A stretch of 64,000 nt of DNA from Liolophura sinensis (taxonomy: Eukaryota > Mollusca > Polyplacophora > Chitonida > Chitonidae): positions 124,001 through 188,000 of the forward strand of contig NW_027017964.1 in NCBI RefSeq assembly GCF_032854445.1, given 5' to 3'. The notes beneath the pieces were generated by a model. The model saw only the letters and a program-made list of their open reading frames with translations. It had not been told where the DNA came from and made no database searches. Position numbers and translations under genes: made by a program. Positions 1 through 13,300 of the stretch are shown in pieces. Positions within the stretch are counted from its first letter, which is position 1. Each line of letters opens with the position of its first letter.

Positions 1-1375
1 ACACGGGACTGATACTCTCTCAATCTGTTCGACATGTTCGTGGTGTATGGTAGGAGCCCTGGGTGACCACTCTTGTAGCGGACGTTGTCTTCCAGGGATA
101 ATACAGTAGTGGCGACTGCCTAAATTTAGTAAAAATGACATTCTATAGCCGAGCTTTTAACTCGGATTAAAAGAAAAACACTGTTACAAGGTTACAATTT
201 TAGCCAACGGTACCACATGGCCTGGAGGCGTTTACGCGTAAAACGAAACTTTATTGGATCATTATTTAAAAAGTTTCTGTGGCGAATGAAGGGGAGATGT
301 TACGACGTGGATTTAAGCAACTAGACATAGGTGGAATGGTTATAGCGGTGGCCCATGCTACACCATCGTAACAAACTTGCTTGACTCTGACTGAGGTTGA
401 GCTGCCATTAGTATGGTGTGTCCAAATATTTCTCAACCAAACAGTCATTGTACTCGGACTATCGTAGTCTGAGTGTTGACAGTCATATCTTTGGTTTACA
501 AGGGCATTGCTACTGTTTCAAACATTTTAACATTGACACACTTTTTTTTCATACACGTTTTCTTTCTTTTCAGAAAAATAACTGAATTGCTTGTGGTACT
601 TTGAAGTCATGGACCGAAAATAAGCCAGACAAGCAAAATGAAGCAGGTCTTGCCAAAATAAAAGAAGAGTACGTATTGGAAAAGATATATAAAAGAGTTT
701 TTTTGTGAAGCTTGAATAAGTGATTTGCAGAAAAAGTTTTGACATCATAATGTCATTTTAAGACTGTTATTAACTTAATATGTGCTCCTGATAGTGTATT
801 TTTTATGTTCAAAATTTTGGGTGAAGTACAGCAGTTCAAACCAGACCAGGAACAGGGAATTTTTGGATTCCCCAACCTGCTCTCACTGTTTGTACCTGAC
901 ACAACAAATGGTTGATTTTGAGTACGCTTATGTTGCTATTTGTGCTGTCTCACATTTGTTGAAAACCACTTGTCTTCCACTAATATTGTGTGCGTGTGTA
1001 ATTGAAAAATTTTTGAGGCCTTAAAAAAATCAAATAAATAAATAAATATGATGATGCTCTGAATGAATGAATGTTCAGATAAATATAGGTACCCCAAATT
1101 ACCTAAACTTTCGCCCACAAAAGTGCTTTTTTACAGGCAAATAAATGTCACAAATGTTGTATTTGCTGCTAAAACGTACAATTTTCAAGTTGAATATCAC
1201 CCCCATGTTCCAAGCAAACATCAAAACACTTCTTAACTCAGCAGAACTCTCAGAATTAAGAAAAATGGGCGAGTTAGTCATGGATGAAATATATGGTAAT
1301 TTAAGGTGCATGTTACACTGAAACTTACGTCTATCCTTTGATCTAGTGTAAGCCTTGTTATGCCACTGTTTTCAG
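1..1375. other. Upstream/intronic DNA of DUS3L, no gene recognised
   Basis: No coding segment can be supported here. The first recognisable DUS3L exon begins at 1376, after a pyrimidine tract ending in ttttcag, so this stretch is probably intron; the N-terminal exon of DUS3L should lie here or further left but I could not find it. It contains one copy of a dispersed repeat (about 1086-1285). The short open frames look random. Confidence 0.5.
1086..1285 (+). repeat. Dispersed ~190-bp repeat, copy 1
   Basis: It shares the blocks ccaaattacctaaa, cacaaaagtg, ggcaaataaatgtcacaaa and aaacgtaca with 13436-13620 (same orientation) and, inverted, with about 5785-5960. No clear terminal inverted repeats or tRNA-like boxes are visible. 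Family unknown. Confidence 0.55.
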
Positions 1376-4300
1376 ATTTTGCTAAAGGATTACAAACCGC
1401 AAATAGACGAGGAATACCTAGACCCAGTTGTGAAGGAGCAACTAAGCAAAGAAAGAGCAGCAGATGGAAATGATGAGGACGAACAACTGTCATCGCCACC
1501 TGCCAAGCGGAAAAAACTCAAGGGCAGGAACAAAAAGAGGCCAAAATCTGGGAAAAATGAAGGAATAAAACTGTGTAATGCTATCAAGGAAGGAAGGGAA
1601 TGTAAGTTCGGGAGAAATGTACGTTTAGCCATGATGTGGTTGCTTACATGTCAGCAAAGCCGGCAGACATTGGAGAAAACTGCTATTTGTTCGAAAAATA
1701 TGGAAAATGCCCGTACAGTGTCACCTGTCGATTTGCCTCAAATCATTTGAGTGAGGATTATAAGAATATCGTAAACGAGAATTTGCAGTCTCAGTTTGCG
1801 GATAAAAAACAAGTGCTGAACATCATACAGGGTGATCTGAAGTTTGCTTTGCAGCGGAAAAAAGTATGATTTCTCAGCTGCCAAAGCTGCTACGGAAGCC
1901 GCTGTAAAAATGACTAAGAGTAAACTGGAAGCTGGTGCACAGGGTAATTCAGAAAAGCTGACAACGCTTGGGTGTGTCACAGATGAAGGGGACATCAGAC
2001 TGCGGGCAGCAGAAAGAAAAAAGGTGAAATTTAAAATTCAAGAACCCAAAGCCGTACCGATTGTGCTTGAAGGAAGAGTCACAAATCTTAAGATGATCAG
2101 AAATATTTTCAGTCTCACAATTGATGTCAGAACATTGTCATTTAATAGCCTTTTTGTGGTACACAAATTTTGGCTCATAAATTCAATCTCGGTGTATTTG
2201 GTTTAAAATTATTTGTTTGGTAACCTGAGAATGTTCAAAGTCATTTGTCTGGTATGATTTGGTTAAAAAAATTTCTTCTGAATACAGTCAGTATCAGTGT
2301 TCTTGAAAACTTTGTTACTTTCAGATAGATTTTTTCGGATAAGCTGTACTTGGCACCATTAACAACAGTAAGTAAATTTTAACAGCTATCTCAACTGAAA
2401 ATGTAGTGGTTTTCAATGTTTAAAATAAATTTCTGCCACCAAAGCTAAGTTTTGGGCTCCCATTCTAAAGAGTACACAAGGGAAGTTACCTAAAAATGCC
2501 TTAATGCATCTGCCTCTCATTCAGATTTGTTGCACCAGAAAGACACCAGCAGAAAAGATGGCTTAAAGTATTTATTTATTTATTTGATTGGCGTTTTATG
2601 CCGTACTCAAGAATGTTTCACTTATACATAAGCGGCCAGCATTATGGTGGTAGGAAACTGGGCAAAGCCCGGGGAAAGCTGTGGCCATCTGCAGTTTGCT
2701 GGCAGACCTTTCCACATGAGCTTGACTTGAACTCACAGTGACTGAATTGATGGGAGGCTCCTGGGTCATTGCGCTGAGCTGACGTGCTAACGCACTCAGT
2801 ATACACTGATTGTAATTTATGGGATTATTTATAAAGCTCATGGATTAGTACTACAAATGTGATCATGAACTGTGGTGTTGTTTACTGCTGTTTTTGTGTC
2901 CTCCATGTTATAGGTGGGTAATCTCCTTTCCGGCGGATCTGTAAGGAGTACGGAGCCTGACGTAACCTGTGGGGAGATGGCTATGTGTGCAAACATTCTG
3001 CAGGGAAATGCTTCAGAGTGTGCTCTGCTCCGTAGACATCACACTGAAGATCTCTTCGGAATTCAGGTATATGTACATGTAATACCCACCTTTTCAGACC
3101 AGGGTGATGTCACTTGATCAGTTACTGTATAGTGATGTTGCTTTTACCGTGTAAATGATGTAGCTTTACTGTATAATTATGTCGCTTTACTATATGGTGA
3201 TGTCACTTTACTGTATAATTGTCGCTTTACTATATGGTGATGTCACTTTACCATTTTGTGAGGACCGCTTTACCGTATGGTGATGTAGCTTTATCGTATA
3301 GTGATGTCGCTTTAACCCGTATAGTGATGTCGCTTTACCGTATGGTGATGCCGCTTTACTGTATAGTGATGTTGCTTTACTGGATGGTGATGTCGCTTTA
3401 TTGTATAGCAATGTTGCATTACCGTATAGGGATGTAGCTTTACCGTATAATTATGTTGCTTTACTATATGGTGATGTCACTTTACCGTTTAGTGAGGCCG
3501 CTTTACTGTATGGTAATGTAGATTTACCGTACAGTGATGTAGCTTTATCGTATAGTGATGTCGCTTTACCGTATAGTGATGTCGCTTTACCTGGATGTGA
3601 TGTAGCTTTATTGTATAGTGATGACGCTTTACTGGATGTGATGTAGCTTTATTGTATAGTGATGTCGCTTTACCGTATAGTGATGCAGCTTTATCGTGTA
3701 ATGATGTCGCTTTATCATAGAGTGATGTAGCTTTACTGGATGTGATGTAGCTTTATTGTATAGTGATGTCGCTTTACTGGATGTGATGTAGCTTTATTGT
3801 ATAGTGATGTCGCTTTACCGTATAGTGAAGTCGCTTTACTGGATGTGATGTAGCTTTATTGTATAGTGATTTCGCTTTACCGTATAATGATGTCGCTTTA
3901 CCGTATAGTGAAGTCGCTTTACTGGATGTGATGTAGCTTTATTGTATAGTGATGTCGCTTTACCGTATAGTGATGCAGCTTTATCGTGTAATGATGTCGC
4001 TTTATCGTAGAGTGATGTAGCTTTACTGGATGTGATGTAGCTTTATTGTATAGTGATGTCGCTTTACTGGATGTGATGTAGCTTTATTGTATAGTGATGT
4101 CGCTTTAACCGTATAGTGATGTCGCTTTAACCGTATAGTGAAGTCGCTTTACTGGATGTGATGTAGCTTTATTGTATAGTGATGTCGCCTTTACCGTATA
4201 GTGATGTCGCTTTACCGTATTGTGAAGTCGCTTTACTGGGATGTGATGTAGCTTTATTGTATAGTGATGTCGCTTTACCGTATAGTGATGTCGCTTTACC

Positions 4301-7300
4301 GTATAGTGAAGTCGCTTTACTGGATGTGATGTCGCTTTACCGTATAATGATGTCGCTTTTCCGTATAGTAATGCAGCTTTATCGTGTAATAATGTCGCTT
4401 TAATCGTAGAGTGATGTCGCTTTTACCGTATGGGGATGTCGCTTTAACCGTATGATGATGTCGATTTACCCTATAGTGATGTCGCTTTACTGTATAGTGA
4501 TGTGGCTTTACTGGATGTGATGTCGCTTTATCGTATAGTGATGTAGCTTTACCGTATAGTGATACCAATAGTATAGACTGTTTTGTAGCATACTTACATG
4601 TAAGTGATTATATTAATAGATAAACAGTATGTAACTCGCTTTATCTTATAGTTATGTCGCTTTATTGTATAGTGATGTCACTTTACCGTTTAGTGATAGC
4701 AATAGTATAGATGGTTTTATAGCATGCTTACATGTAAGTGATTATATTAATAGATAAATAGATTTAGATGATATACTATAATAGATTAATAGTATGTAAC
4801 TCAGAGATCATAGACATTGATTTTTTGAACCGGTATTCGGTGGTAAAATTCAGTTAAAAACTGAATACTGGTGTTACAAAACTCATTTCTGTGTTTTCTG
4901 GTACAAATACTCAAATGTTGAGAGAAAAAACTCAGTTGCATTCGAAAATATACCTGTAGCGTTGAGCGGGTTTTCATGGCCAAGATGACAAAAAGAGCTG
5001 GGTTTGAGTAAGTGGACTCAAGGCGCGTTGCTCCCCCAACCACAGTGTTCAAAGACGAACGGCCATCAATGAAAAAAACTCAATTTTGAGTTTCAGGTTG
5101 TAAAAATCTGGACTTTTATGAATTCCTGTATCTATGCATACTGCATGAAGAAGTTTACTCATGTAAAAGTCACCAGTACTATGCACAGTTATATATATAT
5201 ATATTATCAGAAGTCCATTACCTAGAGGTATGCAACTTCCCTATAGGTAGTCTCCATGGCGCAGTGCACATGTTATGTCATCTGTAGAAGTTCGCGCCAC
5301 CTGGTGGAGAGATATGTCAACCTCTTGGGTGGAAATGGTGAACTGAATCATAGGAAATCTAATGTAAATGACTTTTACAAGAACTGGCCGCACATTGAAA
5401 CGGAAAAAATATTTAAAAACCTACGATTTTGCTAATCATTGCTGGTGTGGAGTTAAGAACCCAATGGCTATTTTTATATTTCCAGGCAACTCTAAAATAG
5501 TTTCTGTTAAAGACATTGACATCCTTGTACAAAACTCTTCGTTGTTGTAATTTTTTTTCAAGTCTTTTCAACACAGCAGTATGTGAAACATTTTTTCCCA
5601 CCATTGATCAGCCATTTCTGAAATGTTTGCTGAGTAATAGAGAGAAAAAAAATACATGGCTGTGCAAATAAGTCATATAATGTGTTAGAGATCGAAGAAA
5701 AGTGTAAAGTGTCATAGAGACTACCTCTATGATAATGGACTTCTGATGTTATATATAGTATACCCTGAATGGCCATAAATTTCATCTATGACTTACTGGC
5801 CCATTTTTCCTGATTCTGAGAGTTTGTTAATTTTAGAAAGGTGTTTTCGATGTTTTGCTTGGAGGTTGCCTAAAATAATATTTTGTGACATTTATTTGCC
5901 TCTAAAAATGCACTTTTGCAGGAGAAATTTTAGGTAATTTGGGGTATTTATTTTAGGGATAAAACAGTTGAGGGCTATATTTCTGCCAGTGTGTTACTGT
6001 ATTATTTTTCTTTATGCATAACATAAATTGTATGCAAAACATAAATAAAATGAAATCAAAGCAAACTATAAATTAAACATGATTAGATTGGTCATCTGCA
6101 TTTTGTGTATGACTGTTAGAGTGTCATTTTGCCAAACTTCGTGGTATTCTTGTGGTAGTTTCATTTAAACGCTAATTTTGTTGCCATGTTAGAAGAAAGA
6201 CAAGTAGCCCTGCCATAAAGGGGCGGGCCTGATTTTTGACTTGGATGTCAGAACAGCCCCTTTGCCTTAAACAACTTGTGCTGCGTACTGTGATGACAGT
6301 ATGTCATAATAGTGGAAGACATCATGTGACCAGAATAATGGGGGAAGTGACAAACTCTAGGGAAAACAGTGAAACTTAACCAGTACTGAGTTTTGTAATA
6401 TCTGCTGGAGGTTTGGCCTGTAAAGGGTAATCCTACACTTATCATGCATCTATTAAAATGCTTCACGGACGTACAAACTAAACAATTTCTACCTTTATTT
6501 GTCAGATATGTGGTGGGTTTACTGACACAATGACCCGGTGTGCACAGTTCCTGGGTGAGAATACAGAGGTGGACTTCTGGACATCAACTGTGGCTGTCCC
6601 CTGGACATGGTTTTTAAAAAGGTAAAAAAATGATGTATATTTCCTGTAATGAGATTCATGCTCATGTGACAAAAGTTGGCTTTTGATAAATCCCTTATGA
6701 CAAAAATGTTGTAAAGTCAAAAAACCCCAAGAAACCAAACATGAAAACCAGCACTTAAGAAATCCGAGTTATGAGATCTTACTTACATGATGAATGTACC
6801 AATTTATATCCTTTAGCTCTTCTTTCTTGGTAACAGGGGGAAGGAAGTGCTCTCATAGGAAAAGCAAATCGATTGGAGGAGATCGTGACAGGCATGTCAG
6901 CTGTCACCAGTCTACCAATCACAGTGAAGATGAGGACAGGGATTCATGATGGAAAAACATTTGGCTCACAAGCTTATTTCACGACTGCGAGATGTTGGTG
7001 TGGCCATGGTAGCGGTATGTTCATATAGCTTTTTTCCCATCGACATATTTGGTATAACACGTATCTTGTGTTATGTCACCTGCACCGCTGTGTTATGTCA
7101 CCTGCATGGCTGTGTTATGTCGCCTGCACGGTTGTGTTATGTCACCTGTACTGTTGTGTTATGTCACGTGCACGGCTGTGTCATGTCACCTGCACCTTTG
7201 TGTTATGTCACCTGCACGGCTGTGTCATGTCACCTGCACGGCTGTGTCATGTCACCTGCACGGCTGTGTCATGTCACCTGCACGGCTGTGTCATGTCACC

Positions 7301-10300
7301 TGCATGGCTGTGTTATGTCACCTGCACGGCTGTGTCATGTCACCTGCACGGGCTGTGTCATGTCACCTGCACGGCTGTGTTATGTCACCTGCACGGCTGT
7401 GTCATGTCACCTGCACGGCTGTGTTATGTCACCTGCATGGCTGTGTTATGTCACCTGCACCTTTGTGTCATGTCACCTGCACGGCTGTGTTATGTCACCT
7501 GCATGGTTGTGTTATGTCACCTGCATGGCTGTGTTATATCACCTGCATGGCTGTGTTATGTAACCTGCATGGCTGTGTCATGTCACCTGCACGGCTGTGT
7601 TATGTCACCTGCATGGTTGTGTTATGTCACCTGCACTGTTGTGTCATGTCACCTGCACGGCTGTGTTATGTCATCTGAACAGTTGCATCCTCAGTGGTTT
7701 CCTCCATCTCAGTGGTGTCCTCCATCCTCAGTGTTTTCCTCCATCCTCAATGGTGTCCTCCATCCTCAGTGTTTTCCTCCATCCTCAATGGTGTCCTTCA
7801 TCCTCAGTGGTTTCCTCCATCCTCAATGGTGTCCTCCATCCTCAGTGTTTTCCTCCATTCTCAGTGGTTTTCTTCATTTATAAACCTTGTTGATCATCAT
7901 CACATTTCATGGTGAAAATGTACCATGTAAATACTATAATTAACAAGTAATGATAAATTCGATTTGGGATTTGACTTTGGTGTGTTGTGTTGACCGTTTA
8001 AGTCTATCGATGTAGAATATCTGTGCTTTGAATGCTTTGATAAGTTGATGAGGTTTCTATCGTCAGGTTCACGGCAGATCACGTGAGATGCGGTATACAA
8101 AGTCTGCAGACTGGGACTATATCAAAATCTGCGCCGCGGCTGCTAAGCCTATGCCCATATTTGGTAAATATATCTACTTATTATCTCATACAGTAGAAGC
8201 TGAAGAGTACTTGTGGCAAACACCAGTAACCTCACCAGTGTCTTTATGAATCGTCTGATCAGTGTAAGTTGGTGGCTCACACTGGGCACTCCTTTTCCAC
8301 CCATAAACTTGACCATTGCCTGAAAGTGAAAATTTTGTCATTTTACACCAATCAATCAATCAATCAATCAAATACAAATGAATGTTATGATTGTATGCAT
8401 TCCTTCTAAATCGACTACTGTGATAGTCTGTACAAGAACACACACCTAATGTTGGGAATTAGCCAGGGATCTCGGCTGTGATCTTTTAATGTGAGATTAG
8501 GCATAGATCACAGCCAAGGAGTCATCCAGGTTAAAATAGTGGTATTTAAGAACAGAGACTCCACGCAAAAAAAAAATCTGTGCAAAATGAACCAATACAT
8601 GCATTAACCAAGCAAAACTCAAATAAATTATGTTCACCAAGAGACATTCTCTGTTCCTCTGTCAATGTTTTCCACATTCTGTAGCCTTTAAGGCCAGTAA
8701 ATCCAAGATAATTCACAGTTGTGACTTCTGCACAAATGCCGTGTCGACATCGTGACCTACTCAATCAAGTTGTTCCTCCTGAGCATGCATGGTGGCCCTT
8801 ACACGACGTCACTATGTTTTGATTAGCTGGCTGTCAGTTTTGATAAACTGTCAAATGATGTCTGCAGTAAAGAAAGGTTGGTTGTCTTAAGCATCCGTTC
8901 CATTCAAAATTTCACAGAAAGGTCAACCGCTACCATGCATGCATGCCCCACTGACCAGATTTTAAAAACTTGCTAAATGTGAGCCTATTTTCGACTTTGG
9001 CTAAGATTTACAGGTGATGTAATGGCAAGTAGAAATTGTGGCAAAATGCGTGTAAATATTTTAGCTTTCAGAATTGCCATGCTTTATGTGTATTCAGGAC
9101 GAATCTAAAGCATGTGCATCAGAATAGAACGAGGAGGTAGCTCTTTGTAAGCATTATACTGGAATCGGGTCCAGGTAGCTCTAGGGCTAAGGGTGGCTAA
9201 GGGTCTCCACGTATCAGTCTACAGAAGCCACCCATAGACCGAGGACTCGGGCTAGTTGGGAATAGTCAAGCGTTCAACAGAAATATTTAATACATGAAAG
9301 TTCAGGGTCCTTGTACGCTGAGTGAGCTAGCTAATAGCATTTACTTGATTTCTACATACCTGTAACTGCAGTCCAGCTCTTACTGACTTCCTCTCAGGCC
9401 GTACGTGGCAAGGTCTGTTAGCAACCTGCTTATGGTCGTGGGTTTTCCCCCCTGGCTCTGCCTGGTTCCCTCCCACCATCATGCTGACCACTGTCGTATA
9501 AGTAAAATATTATTATGTTATTGTGAAGTGTTTGTGTACGAGATGGAGTGGCATTGTACGAGTCCGTGTTGTGTTGAAAGTCCGTATTGGATGAGGCAGG
9601 TTTCCAACACAACCTGGATGAATACCATACCACTCCATGATGTATCAAACACTTCACAATGACTTATTTATTACTTAGCTGAACATGTCCCGGGGCTTGA
9701 ACCTGGGGAAAAAGAAATTCTTGAAGATACGTATACAGATTCATCCGGCCTGGAAAAGTTCCTTTGATCTCCCTGCACTTTCTGTCTATCATTTGTATAT
9801 TCCTGCGGAAGTATTTTGCGGAATTTTGGAAATCAAAGGATAATGACATTTTTTCCTCTGTCCACATTTCCTCATGACTGTTTCCAGAAAAACAGAGAGC
9901 AAACGTCACCACTGTGGTATTAGTGACATATTCAGGGGTATCGTGCTTTCTAACAAACAAATGGTGACATTTATGATTTTTTGGTTTTACAAACAGCAGT
10001 GATATTTCATCAATGAACAATTCAATTTAGAATGGAATTTTGTGTTACAGGAAATGGTGACATTTTATCATTTGAAGATGCTGACTTTCACAAAGAAGCA
10101 TCAGGTGTAGATGGGGTCATGGTGGCAAGGTCAGTTGGAGCAAGCTGATAATCCGTAGTTCTCCTGCCTTTCTGGAGATAAAGGAAGCATTAGTTTGCAA
10201 CTGTTGCTGTTGTGAATGGATGTTTATTGCTTATTGCTACTTCAACAATATTGCAACTGTATTGCAGCGAAGTTTAGTGGTGTGATTTGATTGTGAATGT

Positions 10301-13300
10301 AAGACTCAAAAACGTCCTGTTTAGTCTAGTTTGATCATTTAATGAAATGATCATCTCAGAATTTTTAAATTTCCTTTTTGATTAAGTCTTATTCCTGTTG
10401 CCTGATTCTCAGGGTTTTATTAGTGTTGAGATTCATGTTCTGAGGTTTGTTTCATAGGTGGGTGATTTCCTGCTGGAAAATTGCTTTTTATTTTTTGTTT
10501 TTTAAATTTAAGGTCAAATACTGTGATCTTTATCTTTCAACTAGCTCTACATCACTCAATACCTATCCTAACACTACGGTGGAGCTATACAGCGTTCTGT
10601 ATGATTTTCTTCAGTGATGATCTATAGATAGTTTCATTCCCAATCGCTTTCCTCCAGGGGCGCGCTCATCAAGCCCTGGGTGTTCAAGGAGATCAAAGAG
10701 AGGTGCCACTGGGACATCTCATCCAACGAAAGGTTTGAGATGCTGAAGAGCTATGTGAATTATGGCCTGGAGCACTGGGGTTCGGATCAGCAGGGGGTAG
10801 AGAACACCCGCAGGTTCCTGCTGGAGTGGCTTTCATTTCTACACAGGTAATGATCGAGTCGATATACCTGAATCCTGTAAATATTTGTTTTATTGATTGG
10901 TGTTTTACGCCGTACTCAAGAATATGTCACTTATACGACAGTGGCCAGCATTATGGTGGGAGAAAACCAGACAGAGGTCTGGGGGAAACCCACGACCATC
11001 TGCAGGTTGCTGGCAGACCTTCCCACATATGGCTGAAGAGGATGCCAGCATGAGCCGAACTTGAACTCACTGCGACCGCCTTGTAAGACATGTATTTATG
11101 TAATATTGGGCCACACTGCGTTGTTTTATAAGGCCTAATATTGTCAAACGATAACCAGATTTATGAAACTGAAACACTGTATTTGTAAAACAGGGTCAAG
11201 CAACTCCAGTAGGGCAGTAAGCCCATTAGACAAGGGAGGTCACTCTCTAACCAATAGTGAAACCTTATATATTCTAGTGGCATTGTAAGGGTTTTTTGTA
11301 AAATGTGGTCAACCATGTGAATTAAAGCCGAGTAGTTAGTTCAGGACAAAAAGTAAAACCAAAATAGCCTGTCATCTTCAGGACACAATAAACTGGACCG
11401 AAGTTACTGAGGTTATATATTATGTAACAGAAGAAGAAAGTCTTTCCAATGTTCCCCAGAAATTCCCGTCAACTGTTTTTGAGCTTGGCATTCGTGCCCT
11501 AGATGTTGAGACTGGATTCAAAGAATCTGCAGAAGAATTGGGTGTTCCAGAAGATCTTTTGTGTCTTCCCAGCTTTGTCTGAGAAGGTTTGGAAGCTCTT
11601 CCTTAAGGGGGAGAGTTTTAATCAAGTGGACAAAAGATATATATATCCTAAATTTATTATTTATTTATTTATTTTACACTGTACTCAAGAATATTTCACT
11701 TATACGACAACAACCAGCAATATCGTGAGAATAAACTGGGCAGAGCCTGGGGGAAACCCACAACCATCCGCAGGTTGCTGTAAGGCCTTCCCATGTATTG
11801 CTTGAGAGGAAGCCAGCACGTTGCTGGACCAGAACTTACAGTAACAGCATTAGTGGGAGGCTCCTGGGTCATTGCGCCATTGTCTTGGAAGAAGAAAAAG
11901 ACAAATTGAGTCAACCTAAGAAAGGTTACACCTGAGTTATCTTTCCCAGTTAGTAATGCATGGTTGACCCTAACACACTCATCTGATGCGGAGAGACATA
12001 ATTTCTGCCTTTCCTGTGTGGCTTGTCTTATAAGCTACCAAGCCACATCCTTCTACACTCTTGGTGTGGTGCTTGTGAAAATGGCTGGACAACATTTGCA
12101 TTTGAGTGGCTGAAGACAACTTCACCTTGGTAGATAGTGGGTCCTATGTCAAAGCATCTCCTCCTACCATGCCTACAGTTATAATTAGATTTTCATGAAG
12201 CATTGCCAGTATATGACAGAAGCCAAGTAAGCATTTGCTGTTTAGGTGGCACAAAATGAATTATTTCCTGAGTTACTGCCCTTGAGAAGTATGATCAAAA
12301 CTTTTGGATAGTTAATGCATGTTGACTGACTGGATTTAAAGCATTTGGAATTACAAAGCAAGTACTAAAAATTGAAAATGATACTCTGTTTTTTTTTTTA
12401 GTTTTTCATGCCGGTGTTTTTTCAGGTACATACCTGTTGGTATTCTAGAAAGAGTGCCACAGAAGATCAACGAACGCCCTCCTCCATTTTGCTGCCGGAA
12501 TGATCTGGAAACTCTGATGGCCAGTAGTTACTGTGGAGATTGGATCAAAATCAGGTACAGTGAAATACTTATTTATTTTTTCCTTGGTGTTTTTTTGACA
12601 TACTCAAGACGTACTCAAGAATATTTCCTGTGTAGAATGGCAGTGAGCGATAGGTGAGAGGAAACCAAGCAGAGTCTGAGGGAAACCCGTGGCGTTGAAA
12701 TATTCAGAGACATTTGATCTGAGGGATCAATGCACTCCACAAGGGTAAGATGTACATGAAGGTTGTTGATATATTTCGGACTCTGCTATCTCCTCTACCT
12801 GTAAACATGGGTGTGGTCAAATCCTTAAGTGCAAATAATTGAAGAACAACTTTAAACACCAGATACTTAAACTAGGAGGCAACCCAAGGATGCAAACCTC
12901 CGCCACAGCTAAAATGTACAAAAGGGGATGAGGAGTTCTAACAAGTGACAACACTCTGTAGGAAACTATTATTAAGTAAAAGAAAAACATGCATTTGTGT
13001 CCAGTATGTTGCAATCACGAAGTATTGTTTGAAAAATTATTGGGTATGTATTCAGATTTGGATCACCACCAAAGTTTAAGCGTGCTTGGCCAAAGGCCAG
13101 AAGAACTTCCCACCTTATGGCCAAAGGCCGGAGGAACTTCCCACCTTATGGCCCAAGGCCGGAAGAACTCCCCACCTTATGGCCCAAGGCCGCAAGAACT
13201 TTCCACCTTATGGCCCAAGGCTGGAAGAACACCCCACCTTATGGCCCAAGGCCGGAAGAACACCCCACCTTATGGCCCATGGCGGGAAGAACTCCCCACC

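Noticed and set aside
3120-4560. CRISPR-like array
   Set aside because: The units are head-to-tail with no unique spacers, inside an intron of a eukaryotic gene; this is a minisatellite.
7068-7883. Long frames through 7068-7883 and 16454-17077
   Set aside because: They are translations of 22-, 19- and 44-bp minisatellites.
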